A stretch of 64,000 nt of DNA from Micromonospora avicenniae (GTDB taxonomy: Bacteria > Actinomycetota > Actinomycetes > Mycobacteriales > Micromonosporaceae). The position numbers and the translations under genes were made by a program. The notes beneath the pieces were generated by a model. It did not search any database and was not told the origin of the DNA. It saw only the letters and a program-made list of their open reading frames with translations. Positions 45,122 through 57,099 of the stretch are shown here, piece by piece (the stretch's first letter is position 1; each line of letters opens with the position of its first letter). The stretch spans positions 1-64,000 of the forward strand of contig NZ_FTNF01000009.1 of the NCBI RefSeq assembly GCF_900156065.1, written 5' to 3'.

Positions 45122-46081
45122 TCAGTCCAGGGTGAAGTAGTCGGGACCGGCGTAGACACCGGTCGTCAGCTTGGTGCGCTGCATCAGCAGGTCGTTCAGG
45201 AGACTGGACGCGCCGAACCGGAACCAGTCCGGGTCGAGCCAGTCCGGGCCGACGGTCTCGTTCACCATCACCAGGTACTTGATCGCGTCCTTGGTGGTGC
45301 GGATCCCGCCGGCGGGCTTCACACCCACCTGCCGCCCGGTGGCGGCGCGGAAGTCGCGTACCGCCTCCAGCATCACCAGGGTCACCGGCGGGGTGGCGGC
45401 CACCGGAACCTTGCCGGTGGAGGTCTTGATGAAGTCGCCGCCCGCCAGCATGGCCAGCCAGGAGGCGCGTCGCACGTTGTCGTACGTCGCCAGCTCGCCG
45501 GTCTCCAGGATCACCTTGAGGTGGGCGTCCCCGCAGGCCTCCTTGGTGGCGACGATCTCGTCGTACACCTCCTTGTAGCGGCCGGCCAGGAACGCGCTCC
45601 GGTTGATCACCATGTCGATCTCGTCGGCGCCGGCCTCGACGGCGGCCCGGGTGTCGGCGAGCTTGACGTCGAGGGGCGCCTGGCCGGACGGGAAGGCGGT
45701 CGCGACGCTGGCCAGGTGCACCTTGCTGCCCTTCAGCACCTCGGCGACGTACGGGACCATCGCCGGGTAGACGCAGACCGCGCCCACGTGCGGGCAGGAC
45801 GGGTCGGCCGGATCGGGGCGCAACGCCTTGGCGGCCAGCGCCCGCACCTTGCCCGGGGTGTCCGCGCCCTCCAGGGTCGTGAGGTCGACCATCCGGATCG
45901 CCAGGTCGATCGCCTGGGCCTTGGCGGTGGTCTTGATGGAGCGGGTGCCGAGTTGTGCCGCCCGCTGCTCCGCGCCGACCTGGTCCACGCCGGGCAGGCC
46001 GTGCAGGAAGGTCCGCAGAGCGGTCTCGGATCGTCCCAGCTCGGAGAGGTCCGACCGGGCCGACGTCGCTGTCGCCGTCAT
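45122..46081 (-). CDS. deoC: deoxyribose-phosphate aldolase
   Basis: 319 residues; cleaves 2-deoxyribose-5-phosphate to acetaldehyde and glyceraldehyde-3-phosphate. Class I aldolase residues: EIDMVIN with D156, LKVILETGEL, Schiff-base K219 in DFIKTSTGK and GVKPAGGIR. ATG 46081 is chosen; an in-frame ATG at 46099 would add six residues. First gene of a deoC-ALDH-ALDH-like operon, divergent from upp across 143 nt. Confidence 0.94.
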   Translation of the reverse strand: MTATATSARSDLSELGRSETALRTFLHGLPGVDQVGAEQRAAQLGTRSIKTTAKAQAIDLAIRMVDLTTLEGADTPGKVRALAAKALRPDPADPSCPHVGAVCVYPAMVPYVAEVLKGSKVHLASVATAFPSGQAPLDVKLADTRAAVEAGADEIDMVINRSAFLAGRYKEVYDEIVATKEACGDAHLKVILETGELATYDNVRRASWLAMLAGGDFIKTSTGKVPVAATPPVTLVMLEAVRDFRAATGRQVGVKPAGGIRTTKDAIKYLVMVNETVGPDWLDPDWFRFGASSLLNDLLMQRTKLTTGVYAGPDYFTLD

Positions 46082-46224
46082 GCCAGGAAGTCTACGCATC
46101 CATCGACACGGTGATCTTGGTCACGTTCGACGGTGCCGGCGAGCGCTCGCTGCGGGTGAGCGGCGTCGCCCCGCTCGCCCGCACCCGCACGCCAGGGCCC
46201 GGCCGTTCGGTAGGTTGAGCGATC
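46082..46224. promoter_or_regulatory. deoC/upp divergent promoter region
   Basis: 143 bases between two divergent salvage genes, so both promoters should lie here. No clear -10/-35 pair or operator could be assigned by eye. Confidence 0.35.
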
Positions 46225-46857
46225 GTGGATGTACACGTCATTGACCACCCGCTGGCGCAGTCCCGGCTGACCGCCATGCGGGACGAGCGCACCGACTCCG
46301 CCTCCTTCCGGGCGGCGCTGCACGAACTCACCACCATGCTGGTGTACGAGGCGGCGCGCTCCTTCCCGGTCGAGCGGTACGACATCCGGACGCCGGTGAC
46401 CGGCACCGAGGGAACCCGGCTGGCGAACCCGCCGCTGCTGGTGCCGGTGCTGCGGGCCGGCCTAGGCATGGCCGACGCCGCGCTGGGCCTGCTGCCCGAG
46501 TCCTCGATGGGCTTCGTCGGGCTGGCCCGGGACGAGAAGACGTTCGAGCCGCGCGCGTACATGGAGTCGCTGCCCCGCGACCTGACCGGCCTGCCGGTGC
46601 TGGTGCTGGATCCCATGCTCGCGACCGGCGGGTCGCTGGAGCACTGCTGCCGCCTGCTGGCCGACCGCGGCTGCACCGACATCACCGTGCTCTGCGTGCT
46701 CGCCGCGCCGGCCGGCATCGAACGGCTGCAACGCTCCGGTCTGCCGATGCGACTGGTCACCGCCTCGATCGACGAGGGTCTCAACGACCGCAAGTTCATC
46801 ATTCCGGGCCTCGGCGACGCCGGCGACCGCCAGTTCGGCGGCATGCCCCGCTTCTGA
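46225..46857 (+). CDS. upp: uracil phosphoribosyltransferase
   Basis: 210 residues; converts uracil and PRPP to UMP. The PRPP loop [17 protein letters not shown] near residue 130, [13 protein letters not shown] near 72 and the C-terminal uracil-binding [10 protein letters not shown] are present. GTG 46225 agrees with the family N-terminus. Followed by a 26-bp-stem hairpin at 46872-46929. Confidence 0.95.
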   Translation: MDVHVIDHPLAQSRLTAMRDERTDSASFRAALHELTTMLVYEAARSFPVERYDIRTPVTGTEGTRLANPPLLVPVLRAGLGMADAALGLLPESSMGFVGLARDEKTFEPRAYMESLPRDLTGLPVLVLDPMLATGGSLEHCCRLLADRGCTDITVLCVLAAPAGIERLQRSGLPMRLVTASIDEGLNDRKFIIPGLGDAGDRQFGGMPRF

Positions 46858-46871
46858 CCCGCTCCGCCCCA

Positions 46872-46929
46872 CTCGTTCACGGAAAGAGGGCTCATTCCTC
46901 GCAGAATGGGCCCTCTTTCCGTGAACGAG
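46872..46929 (+). terminator. upp terminator, TTCACGGAAAGAG stem family
   Basis: Arms 46872-46897 and 46904-46929 pair over 26 bp with one U.G (plus strand); 6-nt loop. It starts 14 nt after the upp stop. The outer stem shares TTCACGGAAAGAG with the hairpin at 2175-2228. Confidence 0.8.
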
Positions 46930-47033
46930 CGCTTACCCGTCGAGGCGGGTGGCCACCGGTCGACAGGCCGTCCCGCCCCGGCCGGTGACTTTCCGCCTGG
47001 TCGCCGGTAACGATCCGCCCCGCAACCGACACA

Positions 47034-47055
47034 TACCTGGTGTCCGTGTCAGGTA
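47034..47055. promoter_or_regulatory. TACCTG-N10-CAGGTA dyad before the sigma gene
   Basis: A perfect 6+6 inverted repeat ending 8 nt before the ribosome binding site AGGAG (47064-47068). It could be an operator or an mRNA hairpin controlling translation. Its flanks include GACAC and GTGTC. Confidence 0.35.
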
Positions 47056-47075
47056 CTGCGGTCAGGAGATCGATA

Positions 47076-47615
47076 TTGAAACCGGTGAGCGAGCGGGGCG
47101 AGGACTGGTTCACCAAGCTCTACGCCGCGCGCTACCCGGACATCGTCAGATATGGCATGCGTCGGCTTCCCGATGCCGACTCGGCGGCCGAACTCGCCCA
47201 GGACGTGTTCGTCGTCGTCTGGCGGCGGCGCGGCGAGGTGCCTGAGCGCGCCCTTCCGTGGCTCTACGCCGTCGCGCGTCACGTCGTGGCGAACCGGTGG
47301 CGGTCCCGGCGCGGCGGTCCGAGCCTGCTCACGCTCGCCGAGGCGGACCACGTGCCGGCACGAATCGTCGAGCCCGACGCCGTCGCGCCGGTGCTCGACC
47401 TGCACCGGGCGCTGCGCAGGCTGCCCGAATTCGACCAGGAGATCCTCCGGCTGGTCGGCTGGGAGGACCTGAGCGTCGCCGATGCCGCCGTCGCCCTGGG
47501 GTGCACCCGGTCCGCGGCCGCCGTGCGGCTCCATCGGGCCCGGCGCCGACTGCGCTCCGCCCTCACCACCCCCGCCCCCGCTCGAGGCGTCAGGCCGGCG
47601 TCCACCCATGTCTGA
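47076..47615 (+). CDS. ECF-type RNA polymerase sigma factor
   Basis: 179 residues from TTG 47076, which has AGGAG exactly 7 nt upstream; GTG 47040 lacks a site. Region 2: DWFTKLYAARYPDIVRYGMR and ELAQDVFVVVWRRRGEVPER. Region 4: LRRLPEFDQEILRLVGWEDL then AVALGCTRSAAAVRLHRARR. Anchored promoter specificity is unknown. The next gene, encoding a single-pass membrane protein, follows after 10 nt and could be its anti-sigma factor or target. Confidence 0.9.
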   Translation: MKPVSERGEDWFTKLYAARYPDIVRYGMRRLPDADSAAELAQDVFVVVWRRRGEVPERALPWLYAVARHVVANRWRSRRGGPSLLTLAEADHVPARIVEPDAVAPVLDLHRALRRLPEFDQEILRLVGWEDLSVADAAVALGCTRSAAAVRLHRARRRLRSALTTPAPARGVRPASTHV

Positions 47616-47625
47616 GAGGAGCAGC

Positions 47626-48666
47626 ATGCACACCAAGCAGCAGGTCCGAGAGCTCATGGGCCCGGCCGACCCGGCGCGTGACGCCGTCGTACCCCCGTCA
47701 CCCCTGACCGCCCACGACCTGATCCTCCGGGCAGAGGACGCGACGGCCACGCCGGGTGGGCCGGCGCGGCGGGCCGCGTCCCGGCGCAACGTGCTTGTCG
47801 GCGCGGCCGCCGCGTTGACCGTGCTCGGGCCCGCCGGGGTGGCACAGGTGCTCCGGAACGGAGCGTCCACCGGAACCGCGCCCGCGCACCCGGTCACCGG
47901 GACCGTGCTCGAGCCGGTGGCCTACGAGGTCCCTGCGGGCGAACCGGCCGGGCCGTATCTACGGGCGCTCGCCGCCCGCCTCGTGGACGCCCCGCAAGAC
48001 GCGAGCGGCGGCCGTTACTCGTACTGGCACACCAAGTCCTGGGGCGGCTCGGCGACGATGTCGCCCGAGGGCCACATGATGAGCGACGTGCGGGAGAGGC
48101 GTGAATTTGTGGCAGACGACGGCCGCCGGTGGCAGGAAGACAAGCCCCTGGGCGTCGAGTTCCCCGACACGGCGTCCCGGGAATACTGGTCCACGCGCCT
48201 GCGGTCGCCCAGTGCCGACCCCTCGGCCACCCGGCCGCCACAAGGGATCCGTGAGATCCCGCCGGACCCGGTGGACCGGCGGTTGCCGGCCGACCGGGCG
48301 GAACTCGCCCGCTGGCTCCGGACCGACCGGCCGGCGGGCGAACTGGTCATGCGCACGTACCAGCTCTACAGCAGCTACCTCGTGCCACGGCGGACTCGGG
48401 CCGACCTCCTCACCATACTGGCGGAGAAGCCCGGCTTCGTGTGGCATGGGAAGGTCGTCGACCGGGCCGGCCGCCGGGGCGTCGCCGTCACCGCCGACCT
48501 CGTCCCGCCGCCGGGAGAGCGCCTGCAGCGGGCGCAGATGTTGCTGGTCTTCGACCCGTCGACCGGCGAACTGCTCGCCTACGAATACCTGGAGACGGCA
48601 CCGAACCGGCGCGTGCTGCACTACCTGCTCATGCTCGAGGCCCGTCGCACCGACACGGTGAACTGA
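47626..48666 (+). CDS. sigma-associated membrane protein (CU044_5270-like)
   Basis: 346 residues. A membrane helix lies at about 55-76 (NVLVGAAAALTVLGPAGVAQ), leaving a short cytosolic N-terminus and a large outer domain with GGRYSYWHTKSWGG and a LVFDPSTGELLAYEYL ending. It resembles the actinobacterial CU044_5270 family, which is coupled to ECF sigma genes. ATG 47626 has GAGAGGA 5 nt upstream; ATG 47608 overlaps the sigma stop but lacks a site. Possibly an anti-sigma factor; no zinc-binding HxxxCxxC motif is seen. Confidence 0.75.
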   Translation: MHTKQQVRELMGPADPARDAVVPPSPLTAHDLILRAEDATATPGGPARRAASRRNVLVGAAAALTVLGPAGVAQVLRNGASTGTAPAHPVTGTVLEPVAYEVPAGEPAGPYLRALAARLVDAPQDASGGRYSYWHTKSWGGSATMSPEGHMMSDVRERREFVADDGRRWQEDKPLGVEFPDTASREYWSTRLRSPSADPSATRPPQGIREIPPDPVDRRLPADRAELARWLRTDRPAGELVMRTYQLYSSYLVPRRTRADLLTILAEKPGFVWHGKVVDRAGRRGVAVTADLVPPPGERLQRAQMLLVFDPSTGELLAYEYLETAPNRRVLHYLLMLEARRTDTVN

Positions 48667-48680
48667 CCGCTCAGCCTGCG

Positions 48681-48722
48681 GCGATGACGAGGCGCCCGGG
48701 CGCGGCGGCGTCTCGTCATCGC
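48681..48722 (+). terminator. terminator after the sigma operon
   Basis: GCGATGACGAG (48681-48691) pairs with 48712-48722; the 20-nt loop contains the palindrome GCGCCCGGGCGC. It starts 15 nt after the membrane-protein stop. Confidence 0.7.
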
Positions 48723-48766
48723 GCAGTGGGTGCGTGGGGTGCGTGGACCGGATAGCGTCTGCGGCC

Positions 48767-49444
48767 ATGACTGGTGTTGCGCTCGCCGAAGAGTTGCTCC
48801 TCCTCGCGTACGACGACGAGACGGGCAAGGCGACCATGCCGCGGATCAGCCTCGACCTGGGGATGGCCGCGGCGGTGCTGATCGAGTTGGCTCTCGCGGG
48901 CCGGATCGCGTTCACCGACGGGAACCTGACCGCGGTCGATCCGACGCCCACCGGGGAGCCGGTCGCCGACGATGTGCTCGTCCGGATCGCCGGGGACAGC
49001 CCGCACACCCCGTCCTCCTGGGTGCAGCGGCTCCGGCACGGCTTGCGCGACCGGATCCTGGGTGACCTGTGCAGCCAGGGTGTGGTCCGGGACGTGGACG
49101 AGACCGAGCTGGGCTTCATCCACGTACACCGCTACCCGGTGGTCGACGCCTCCGTCGAAGCCGACACCCGACGCCGGCTGGCCGACGCGCTCACCAGCGG
49201 CCTGGCCCCCGACGAGCGGACCGCCGCGCTGGCCACGCTGGTCGCCGTGCTGCGCATGGAGTCCGCGCTCGGGCTGAGCGACGGAGCCGCCGAGAGCGCC
49301 CGGCACCGGCTGGCGGAGATCGCCAGCGGCGCCGGCTTCTCCGGCGAGGTCAGCCTGGACGACTCCGTGGTCCGCCCCTCGGTGGGTCTGGTGGTAGCCG
49401 CGCTGGCCCAAGCGGTGGACGCCGCCCTCGGCCCCCGCCGCTGA
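48767..49444 (+). CDS. GPP34/GOLPH3-like protein
   Basis: 225 residues. ALAEELLLLAYDDETGKATM followed by LGMAAAVLIELALAGRIAFT is the GPP34 (GOLPH3/Vps74) signature; the rest is helical. Eukaryotic members bind phosphatidylinositol-4-phosphate at the Golgi; the bacterial role is unknown, though membrane association is likely. ATG 48767. Bacterial copies are common in actinobacteria and are usually single genes, as here. Confidence 0.85.
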   Translation: MTGVALAEELLLLAYDDETGKATMPRISLDLGMAAAVLIELALAGRIAFTDGNLTAVDPTPTGEPVADDVLVRIAGDSPHTPSSWVQRLRHGLRDRILGDLCSQGVVRDVDETELGFIHVHRYPVVDASVEADTRRRLADALTSGLAPDERTAALATLVAVLRMESALGLSDGAAESARHRLAEIASGAGFSGEVSLDDSVVRPSVGLVVAALAQAVDAALGPRR

Positions 49445-49449
49445 ACCCG

Positions 49450-49509
49450 GTTGATCAAGAGCTTCGCGTCAGGTTCTCCGCGTTTCCTGACGCAAAGCTC
49501 TTGATCAAC
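49450..49509 (-). terminator. 24-bp-stem hairpin between GPP34 and mutase genes
   Basis: Arms 49450-49473 and 49486-49509 (outer part GTTGATCAAGAGCTT) pair with one mismatch that is G.U on the minus-strand RNA; 12-nt loop. It lies 16 nt beyond the phospho-sugar mutase stop and 5 nt after the GPP34 stop, serving both converging genes. Confidence 0.75.
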
Positions 49510-49525
49510 ACGTGCCAGGGTGGGG

Positions 49526-51193
49526 TCAGAGGTTGAGGGCGGTGGCGATCTCGGTGCGGAGGCGGGTGACCGCCTGCTGCGCGCGCTCGCGGGCCGTGGC
49601 GACGTCGCCGCCCGTGACCGGCTCCACCACCTCCAGGTACGCCTTCAGCTTCGGCTCGGTGCCGGACGGACGGATCACCACCCGGGCGGTGGCCGTACGC
49701 AGGATCACGACGTCCGCCTCGGGGAGCAGGTCCTCGGTCGTGTCGACCGGGTGCCCGAGCAGGGTGGTCGGCGTCGCCGCCCGGATCCGGGCCATCGCGT
49801 CGGCGATCTGCCGCAGGTCGTCCACCCGCACCGAGAGCTGGTCGGTGTGGTGCACGCCGAACTCGGCGGCCAGCTCGTCGAGCCGGTCGGTGAGGGTGCG
49901 CCCCTGCGCCTTCAGCCCGGCGGCCAGTTCGGCGACGGTCAGCGCGGCGCTGATCCCGTCCTTGTCACGGACCAGGTCGGGCGCGACGCAGTAGCCGAGC
50001 GCCTCCTCGTACCCGAAGACCAGCGGCACCGATCCGCCACCGGCGCGGACGATCCACTTGAACCCGGTCAGCGTCTCGTCGTACGGCAACCCCCGCGCGG
50101 CGCACATCGCCCGCAGCAGTGACGATGACACGATCGTGGTGGCGTAGAGCCCGGTCACCCCGCGACGCATGAGGTGGTCGGCGAGCAGCACGCCCACCTC
50201 GTCACCGCGGAGCATCCGCCAGCCGGATCCGCCGTCGCGTACCGCCACCGCGCAGCGGTCCGCGTCCGGGTCGTTGGCGATGGCGATGTCCGCGCCGGTC
50301 GCTTCGGCGAGCGCCACCAGCAGGTCCACCGCGCCCGGCTCCTCCGGGTTGGGGAAGGAGACGGTGGGGAAGGCCGGGTCCGGCTCGGCCTGCTCGGGCA
50401 CGATGCCCGGCACCGGGAAGCCGGCCCGGGCGAAGGCCGCGGTCAGGACGGCCCCGCCCACCCCGTGCAGCGGGGTGTACGCCACGGAGAGCTCCCGGGA
50501 CCCGTCCGGCGCGATCACCGAGGCGACCTGTTGCACGTAGGACGCCACCAGGTCGTCGCCGAGCACCTGGCCTGCCGGGCCGAGCGGCACCTCGGTCAGC
50601 GGACCGACGGCCCGGATGGCGGCCTCGATCCCGGCGTCGGCCGGGGGCACGATCTGGGCGCCGGCGCCCAGCGTCCCGCCCAACTGGGCGCCCAGGTACA
50701 CCTTGTAGCCGTTGTCCTGGGGCGGATTGTGGCTGGCGGTGACCATCACCCCGGCCACCGCGTCGAGCCGGCGCACCGCGTACGCGAGCACGGGCGTCGG
50801 CAGCGGGCGGGGCAGCAGCAGCGCCGGACGTCCCGCCCCGGTGGCGACCTGGGCGGTGCGCTCGGCGAATTCGCGGGAACCGTGCCGGGCGTCGTACCCG
50901 ATCACCAGCGGACCGGTGCCGCCCTGGGCGGCGAGCCAGCCGACCAGCCCGGCGGCCGCCTGGGTGACCACCGCCAGGTTCATGCCGTTCGGGCCGGCGC
51001 GCAGCGGCCCGCGCAGGCCGGCGGTGCCGAAGGTCAGTGGACCGGCGAACCGGTCGGCGAGGTCCGGGGCGCTCGTCGGCAGCCGGTCGAGGACCGCCTG
51101 GAGCTCGGCGCGGCTGGCCGGGTCCGGATCGTCGTCGAGCCAGCGCCGGGCTTGCTCGCGAATGTCGTCGATGTCAGTGGTGTCCGCCGGCAT
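49526..51193 (-). CDS. phospho-sugar mutase (PmmB-like)
   Basis: 555 residues of the alpha-D-phosphohexomutase superfamily. The phospho-Ser loop is VMVTASHNPPQDNGYK near residue 153, the metal loop DPDADRCAV near 312, the sugar loop FGYEEALGY near 395 and the phosphate loop RPSGTEPKLK near 512. The large size and sequence resemble Rv3308 (PmmB). Given neighbouring deoA and deoC, a phosphopentomutase-like role is possible; glucose- or mannose-phosphate mutase activity is equally compatible. ATG 51193 is assumed; GTG 51208 is in frame. Confidence 0.88.
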   Translation of the reverse strand: MPADTTDIDDIREQARRWLDDDPDPASRAELQAVLDRLPTSAPDLADRFAGPLTFGTAGLRGPLRAGPNGMNLAVVTQAAAGLVGWLAAQGGTGPLVIGYDARHGSREFAERTAQVATGAGRPALLLPRPLPTPVLAYAVRRLDAVAGVMVTASHNPPQDNGYKVYLGAQLGGTLGAGAQIVPPADAGIEAAIRAVGPLTEVPLGPAGQVLGDDLVASYVQQVASVIAPDGSRELSVAYTPLHGVGGAVLTAAFARAGFPVPGIVPEQAEPDPAFPTVSFPNPEEPGAVDLLVALAEATGADIAIANDPDADRCAVAVRDGGSGWRMLRGDEVGVLLADHLMRRGVTGLYATTIVSSSLLRAMCAARGLPYDETLTGFKWIVRAGGGSVPLVFGYEEALGYCVAPDLVRDKDGISAALTVAELAAGLKAQGRTLTDRLDELAAEFGVHHTDQLSVRVDDLRQIADAMARIRAATPTTLLGHPVDTTEDLLPEADVVILRTATARVVIRPSGTEPKLKAYLEVVEPVTGGDVATARERAQQAVTRLRTEIATALNL

Positions 51194-51238
51194 GCCTCTT
51201 GATAGCACGCCGGCGGAGCACCGCTGACAGTTCCCTCC

Positions 51239-51354
51239 GGCTCAGCGGGTCACGCCACTCCGAGCCCGAGCCCGGCCCGAGCCCGGCTCAGCGGGTCCCG
51301 CCACTCAGGCCCGAGCCCGGCCCGAGCCCGGCCCGAGCCGGGCCCGACCTCGGC
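51239..51354. repeat. tandem GC-rich direct repeats at the kinase 3' end
   Basis: A 22-bp unit starting GGCTCAGCGGGTC occurs at 51239-51260 and 51285-51306 (one mismatch, period 46 bp), and a third truncated copy, GGCTCAGC, overlaps the kinase stop codon at 51353. Between them lie runs of GAGCCCGGCCC. It looks like successive duplication of the 3' end of the kinase gene. Confidence 0.7.
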
Positions 51355-53409
<2,055 letters not shown>

Positions 53410-53625
53410 AGAAAAGCCACCGGGGGATATCGAGGGGGCTGGGACACAACCTCCCTATCTTGCTTGTTCCGACGCCCGATGCGAAAGCCGACGCTCGGAC
53501 GTTTATCGAAGTCAACGGTGTGTAGGCGGCCGCTCACCTGTGGTCCATCTTCGGGGACTCAGTGTGCGGAACCCCTCACCCAACCCCTCACCCCCGGCCG
53601 TCCCCGGTCGTCCTACCATCCGGGG

Positions 53626-55209
<1,584 letters not shown>

Positions 55210-55224
55210 CCGGCCCCACCGACC

Positions 55225-55255
55225 GCCGCCCGGCACCTGCGCCACGCCGGGCGGC
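55225..55255 (+). terminator. terminator after the mutase gene
   Basis: A 10-bp perfect stem, GCCGCCCGGC with GCCGGGCGGC, and an 11-nt loop, 15 nt after the mutase stop, followed by TGTCGCGTTTTAGC, a weak T-run. Confidence 0.75.
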
Positions 55256-55836
55256 TGTCGCGTTTTAGCTGGTCAGCCACTCGATCGCGGGGTTCTTGGG
55301 GCGCTACAGTCGAGGTGGGTTCACCCCTCGCCCCGCCCCCGGCGCATACGCGCGACGTCGCCGTACCGCTGCGGGTCGCCCCCGGGGCGCCGCTGCCCCG
55401 ACCCGGCACGGCGTGTGCTCGTGGGGTTTGCGGGTACCTCGGCCGGGTGAACGGAACGGACACCCTGTGCGCCCCAGTCGCACGGGCACATGTGAGCGTC
55501 TGTCCGGCTCGTTGCGGAGAGTGGTCGCCTAGTTGGCGGAGTGTATGTTCATCAAGCTGACTAATGCGACAATTCAGAACTAAGGGCCCGGGTAGCCGCG
55601 CTCGAATTCGTGACCGCCGAATCGGTTACGCGTTGTAGGAGGTGATGCGGCAGATGGCGGCGTCCGAACGCGATCTACCTGCTGTGCCGCTGACTTCTGA
55701 GCGCTCTCAGCAGGGCTTTCGTGACGCTGCGCGCTCCGACCACTACCGGAACGAGGTTGCGCAGCGTCACCGGCGGAGGTCTAGGCTGTCTGCTGTTCAT
55801 GATGATCCATCCATCTCTACTGAACGAGAATTCGAC
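55256..55836 (+). promoter_or_regulatory. long intergenic leader upstream of the M20 hydrolase
   Basis: About 580 bases with no supported gene. From about 55540 the base composition drops (TATGTTCATCAAGCTGACT, then AATGCGACAATTCAGAAC). AGGAGGT at 55637-55643 precedes in-frame ATGs at 55645 and 55654, which would extend the M20 protein by about 61 residues, but those codons have an A/T-rich third position unlike any neighbour. It could be a long 5' leader, a small RNA or a short regulatory ORF. Confidence 0.4.
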
Positions 55837-57099
55837 GTGACGAGTGCGTTGACGCTGCCCACTGGCAGCCAGCTGGCGTCGTCCTGGCCGGAGACGCCAT
55901 CCGGGTCCCTACCTCTGCCGTTCGAGCTGGACGATCTCCTCCACCTTCGGATGCCCAGCCTCATCGGCACCCGCCGTCACATTCACGCCCACCCGGAGCT
56001 CTCCGGTCAGGAGTTCGACACCGCGGCGCTGATCGCCCGGGAGCTCACCCTGGCCGGCCTCAACCCGCGACTGCTGCCCAAGGGCAACGGCGTGCTCTGC
56101 GACATCGACGGCCGCCCCGACGGGCCGGTGATCGCCCTGCGTGCCGACATCGACGCGCTGCCGCTGACCGACGTCAAGGACGTGCCGTACCGCTCCACCG
56201 TGGATGGCGTCTGCCACGCGTGCGGGCACGACGTGCACACGACGATCATGCTCGGCGTCGGGATGCTGCTGGGCCAGCTCGCCGAGCGTGGCGAGCTGAA
56301 CGGCCGGGTCCGGCTGATCTTCCAGCCGGCCGAGGAGATCCTGCCCTGCGGCTCGCTGGAGGTCATCGAGGCCGGCGGCCTGGACGACGTGGTGCAGATC
56401 TTCGCCCTGCACTGCGACCCCAACCTGCCGGTCGGCCAGATCGGCCTGCGGGTCGGCCCGATCACCGCCGCCGCGGACAACGTGACAGTCCGGCTCACCG
56501 GGCCCGGCGGGCACACCGCCCGTCCGCACCTGACCGTCGACCTGGTGGACGCGCTCGGCCGGATCATCACCGAGGTGCCCGCCCTGGTCAGCCGCCGGGT
56601 GCCGGCCAACAGCGGGCTGCTGTTGGTCTTCGGCCACGCCTCGGCCGGCACCCGCTACAACGTCATCCCCTCCGAGGCGTGCGCGGCCGGCACCCTGCGG
56701 GTGATGGACCGCGACACCTGGGAACTCGCGCCGAAGATCGTCGGTCAGGTCGTCCGGGACGTGGTCGCCCCCACCGGCGCCACGGTCGACCTGGAGTACC
56801 TGCGCGGTCGTCCGCCGGTCAGCAACGACGCCAAGGCGATCCAGGTCCTCACCGCGGCCACCACGGCCGCGCTCGGGCCCGAGGGCGTCGCGGAGACCCC
56901 GCAGAGCATGGGCGGCGAGGACTTCTCCTGGTACCTGGAGTACGTCCCCGGTGCGCTCGCCCGGCTCGGCGTCGGCCGGTCGGGACCCAACGTCGACCTG
57001 CACCGCGCCTCGTTCGACGTGGACGAGCGGGCGATCCCCGCCGGCGTACGCGTCATGGTGCAGACCGCGTTGCGGGCACTGGAGGCTGCGGCCCACTGA
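55837..57099 (+). CDS. M20-family amidohydrolase
   Basis: 420 residues from GTG 55837. TRRHIHAHPELSGQEFDTAA, the metal motif VCHACGHDVHTTIMLG and FQPAEEILPCGSLEVIEAGG (catalytic Glu) mark the AmiA/HipO-like peptidase family M20. It hydrolyses an N-acyl or carbamoyl bond in an amino acid derivative; substrate unknown. The start is set by the family length and by loss of coding-type third positions before it. Corresponds in position to amiA1/amiB1 near lpdA and pmmB in M. tuberculosis. Its 3' end overlaps the DUF4349 gene by 47 nt. Confidence 0.88.
   Translation: MTSALTLPTGSQLASSWPETPSGSLPLPFELDDLLHLRMPSLIGTRRHIHAHPELSGQEFDTAALIARELTLAGLNPRLLPKGNGVLCDIDGRPDGPVIALRADIDALPLTDVKDVPYRSTVDGVCHACGHDVHTTIMLGVGMLLGQLAERGELNGRVRLIFQPAEEILPCGSLEVIEAGGLDDVVQIFALHCDPNLPVGQIGLRVGPITAAADNVTVRLTGPGGHTARPHLTVDLVDALGRIITEVPALVSRRVPANSGLLLVFGHASAGTRYNVIPSEACAAGTLRVMDRDTWELAPKIVGQVVRDVVAPTGATVDLEYLRGRPPVSNDAKAIQVLTAATTAALGPEGVAETPQSMGGEDFSWYLEYVPGALARLGVGRSGPNVDLHRASFDVDERAIPAGVRVMVQTALRALEAAAH

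Noticed and set aside
43659-45140. 493-residue plus-strand frame opposite the aldehyde dehydrogenase
   Set aside because: Shadow of a gene with complete catalytic motifs on the minus strand.
55540-55640. tRNA, tmRNA or known riboswitch in the M20 leader
   Set aside because: No cloverleaf, tag-peptide frame or recognisable riboswitch core could be traced; only the base composition is unusual.
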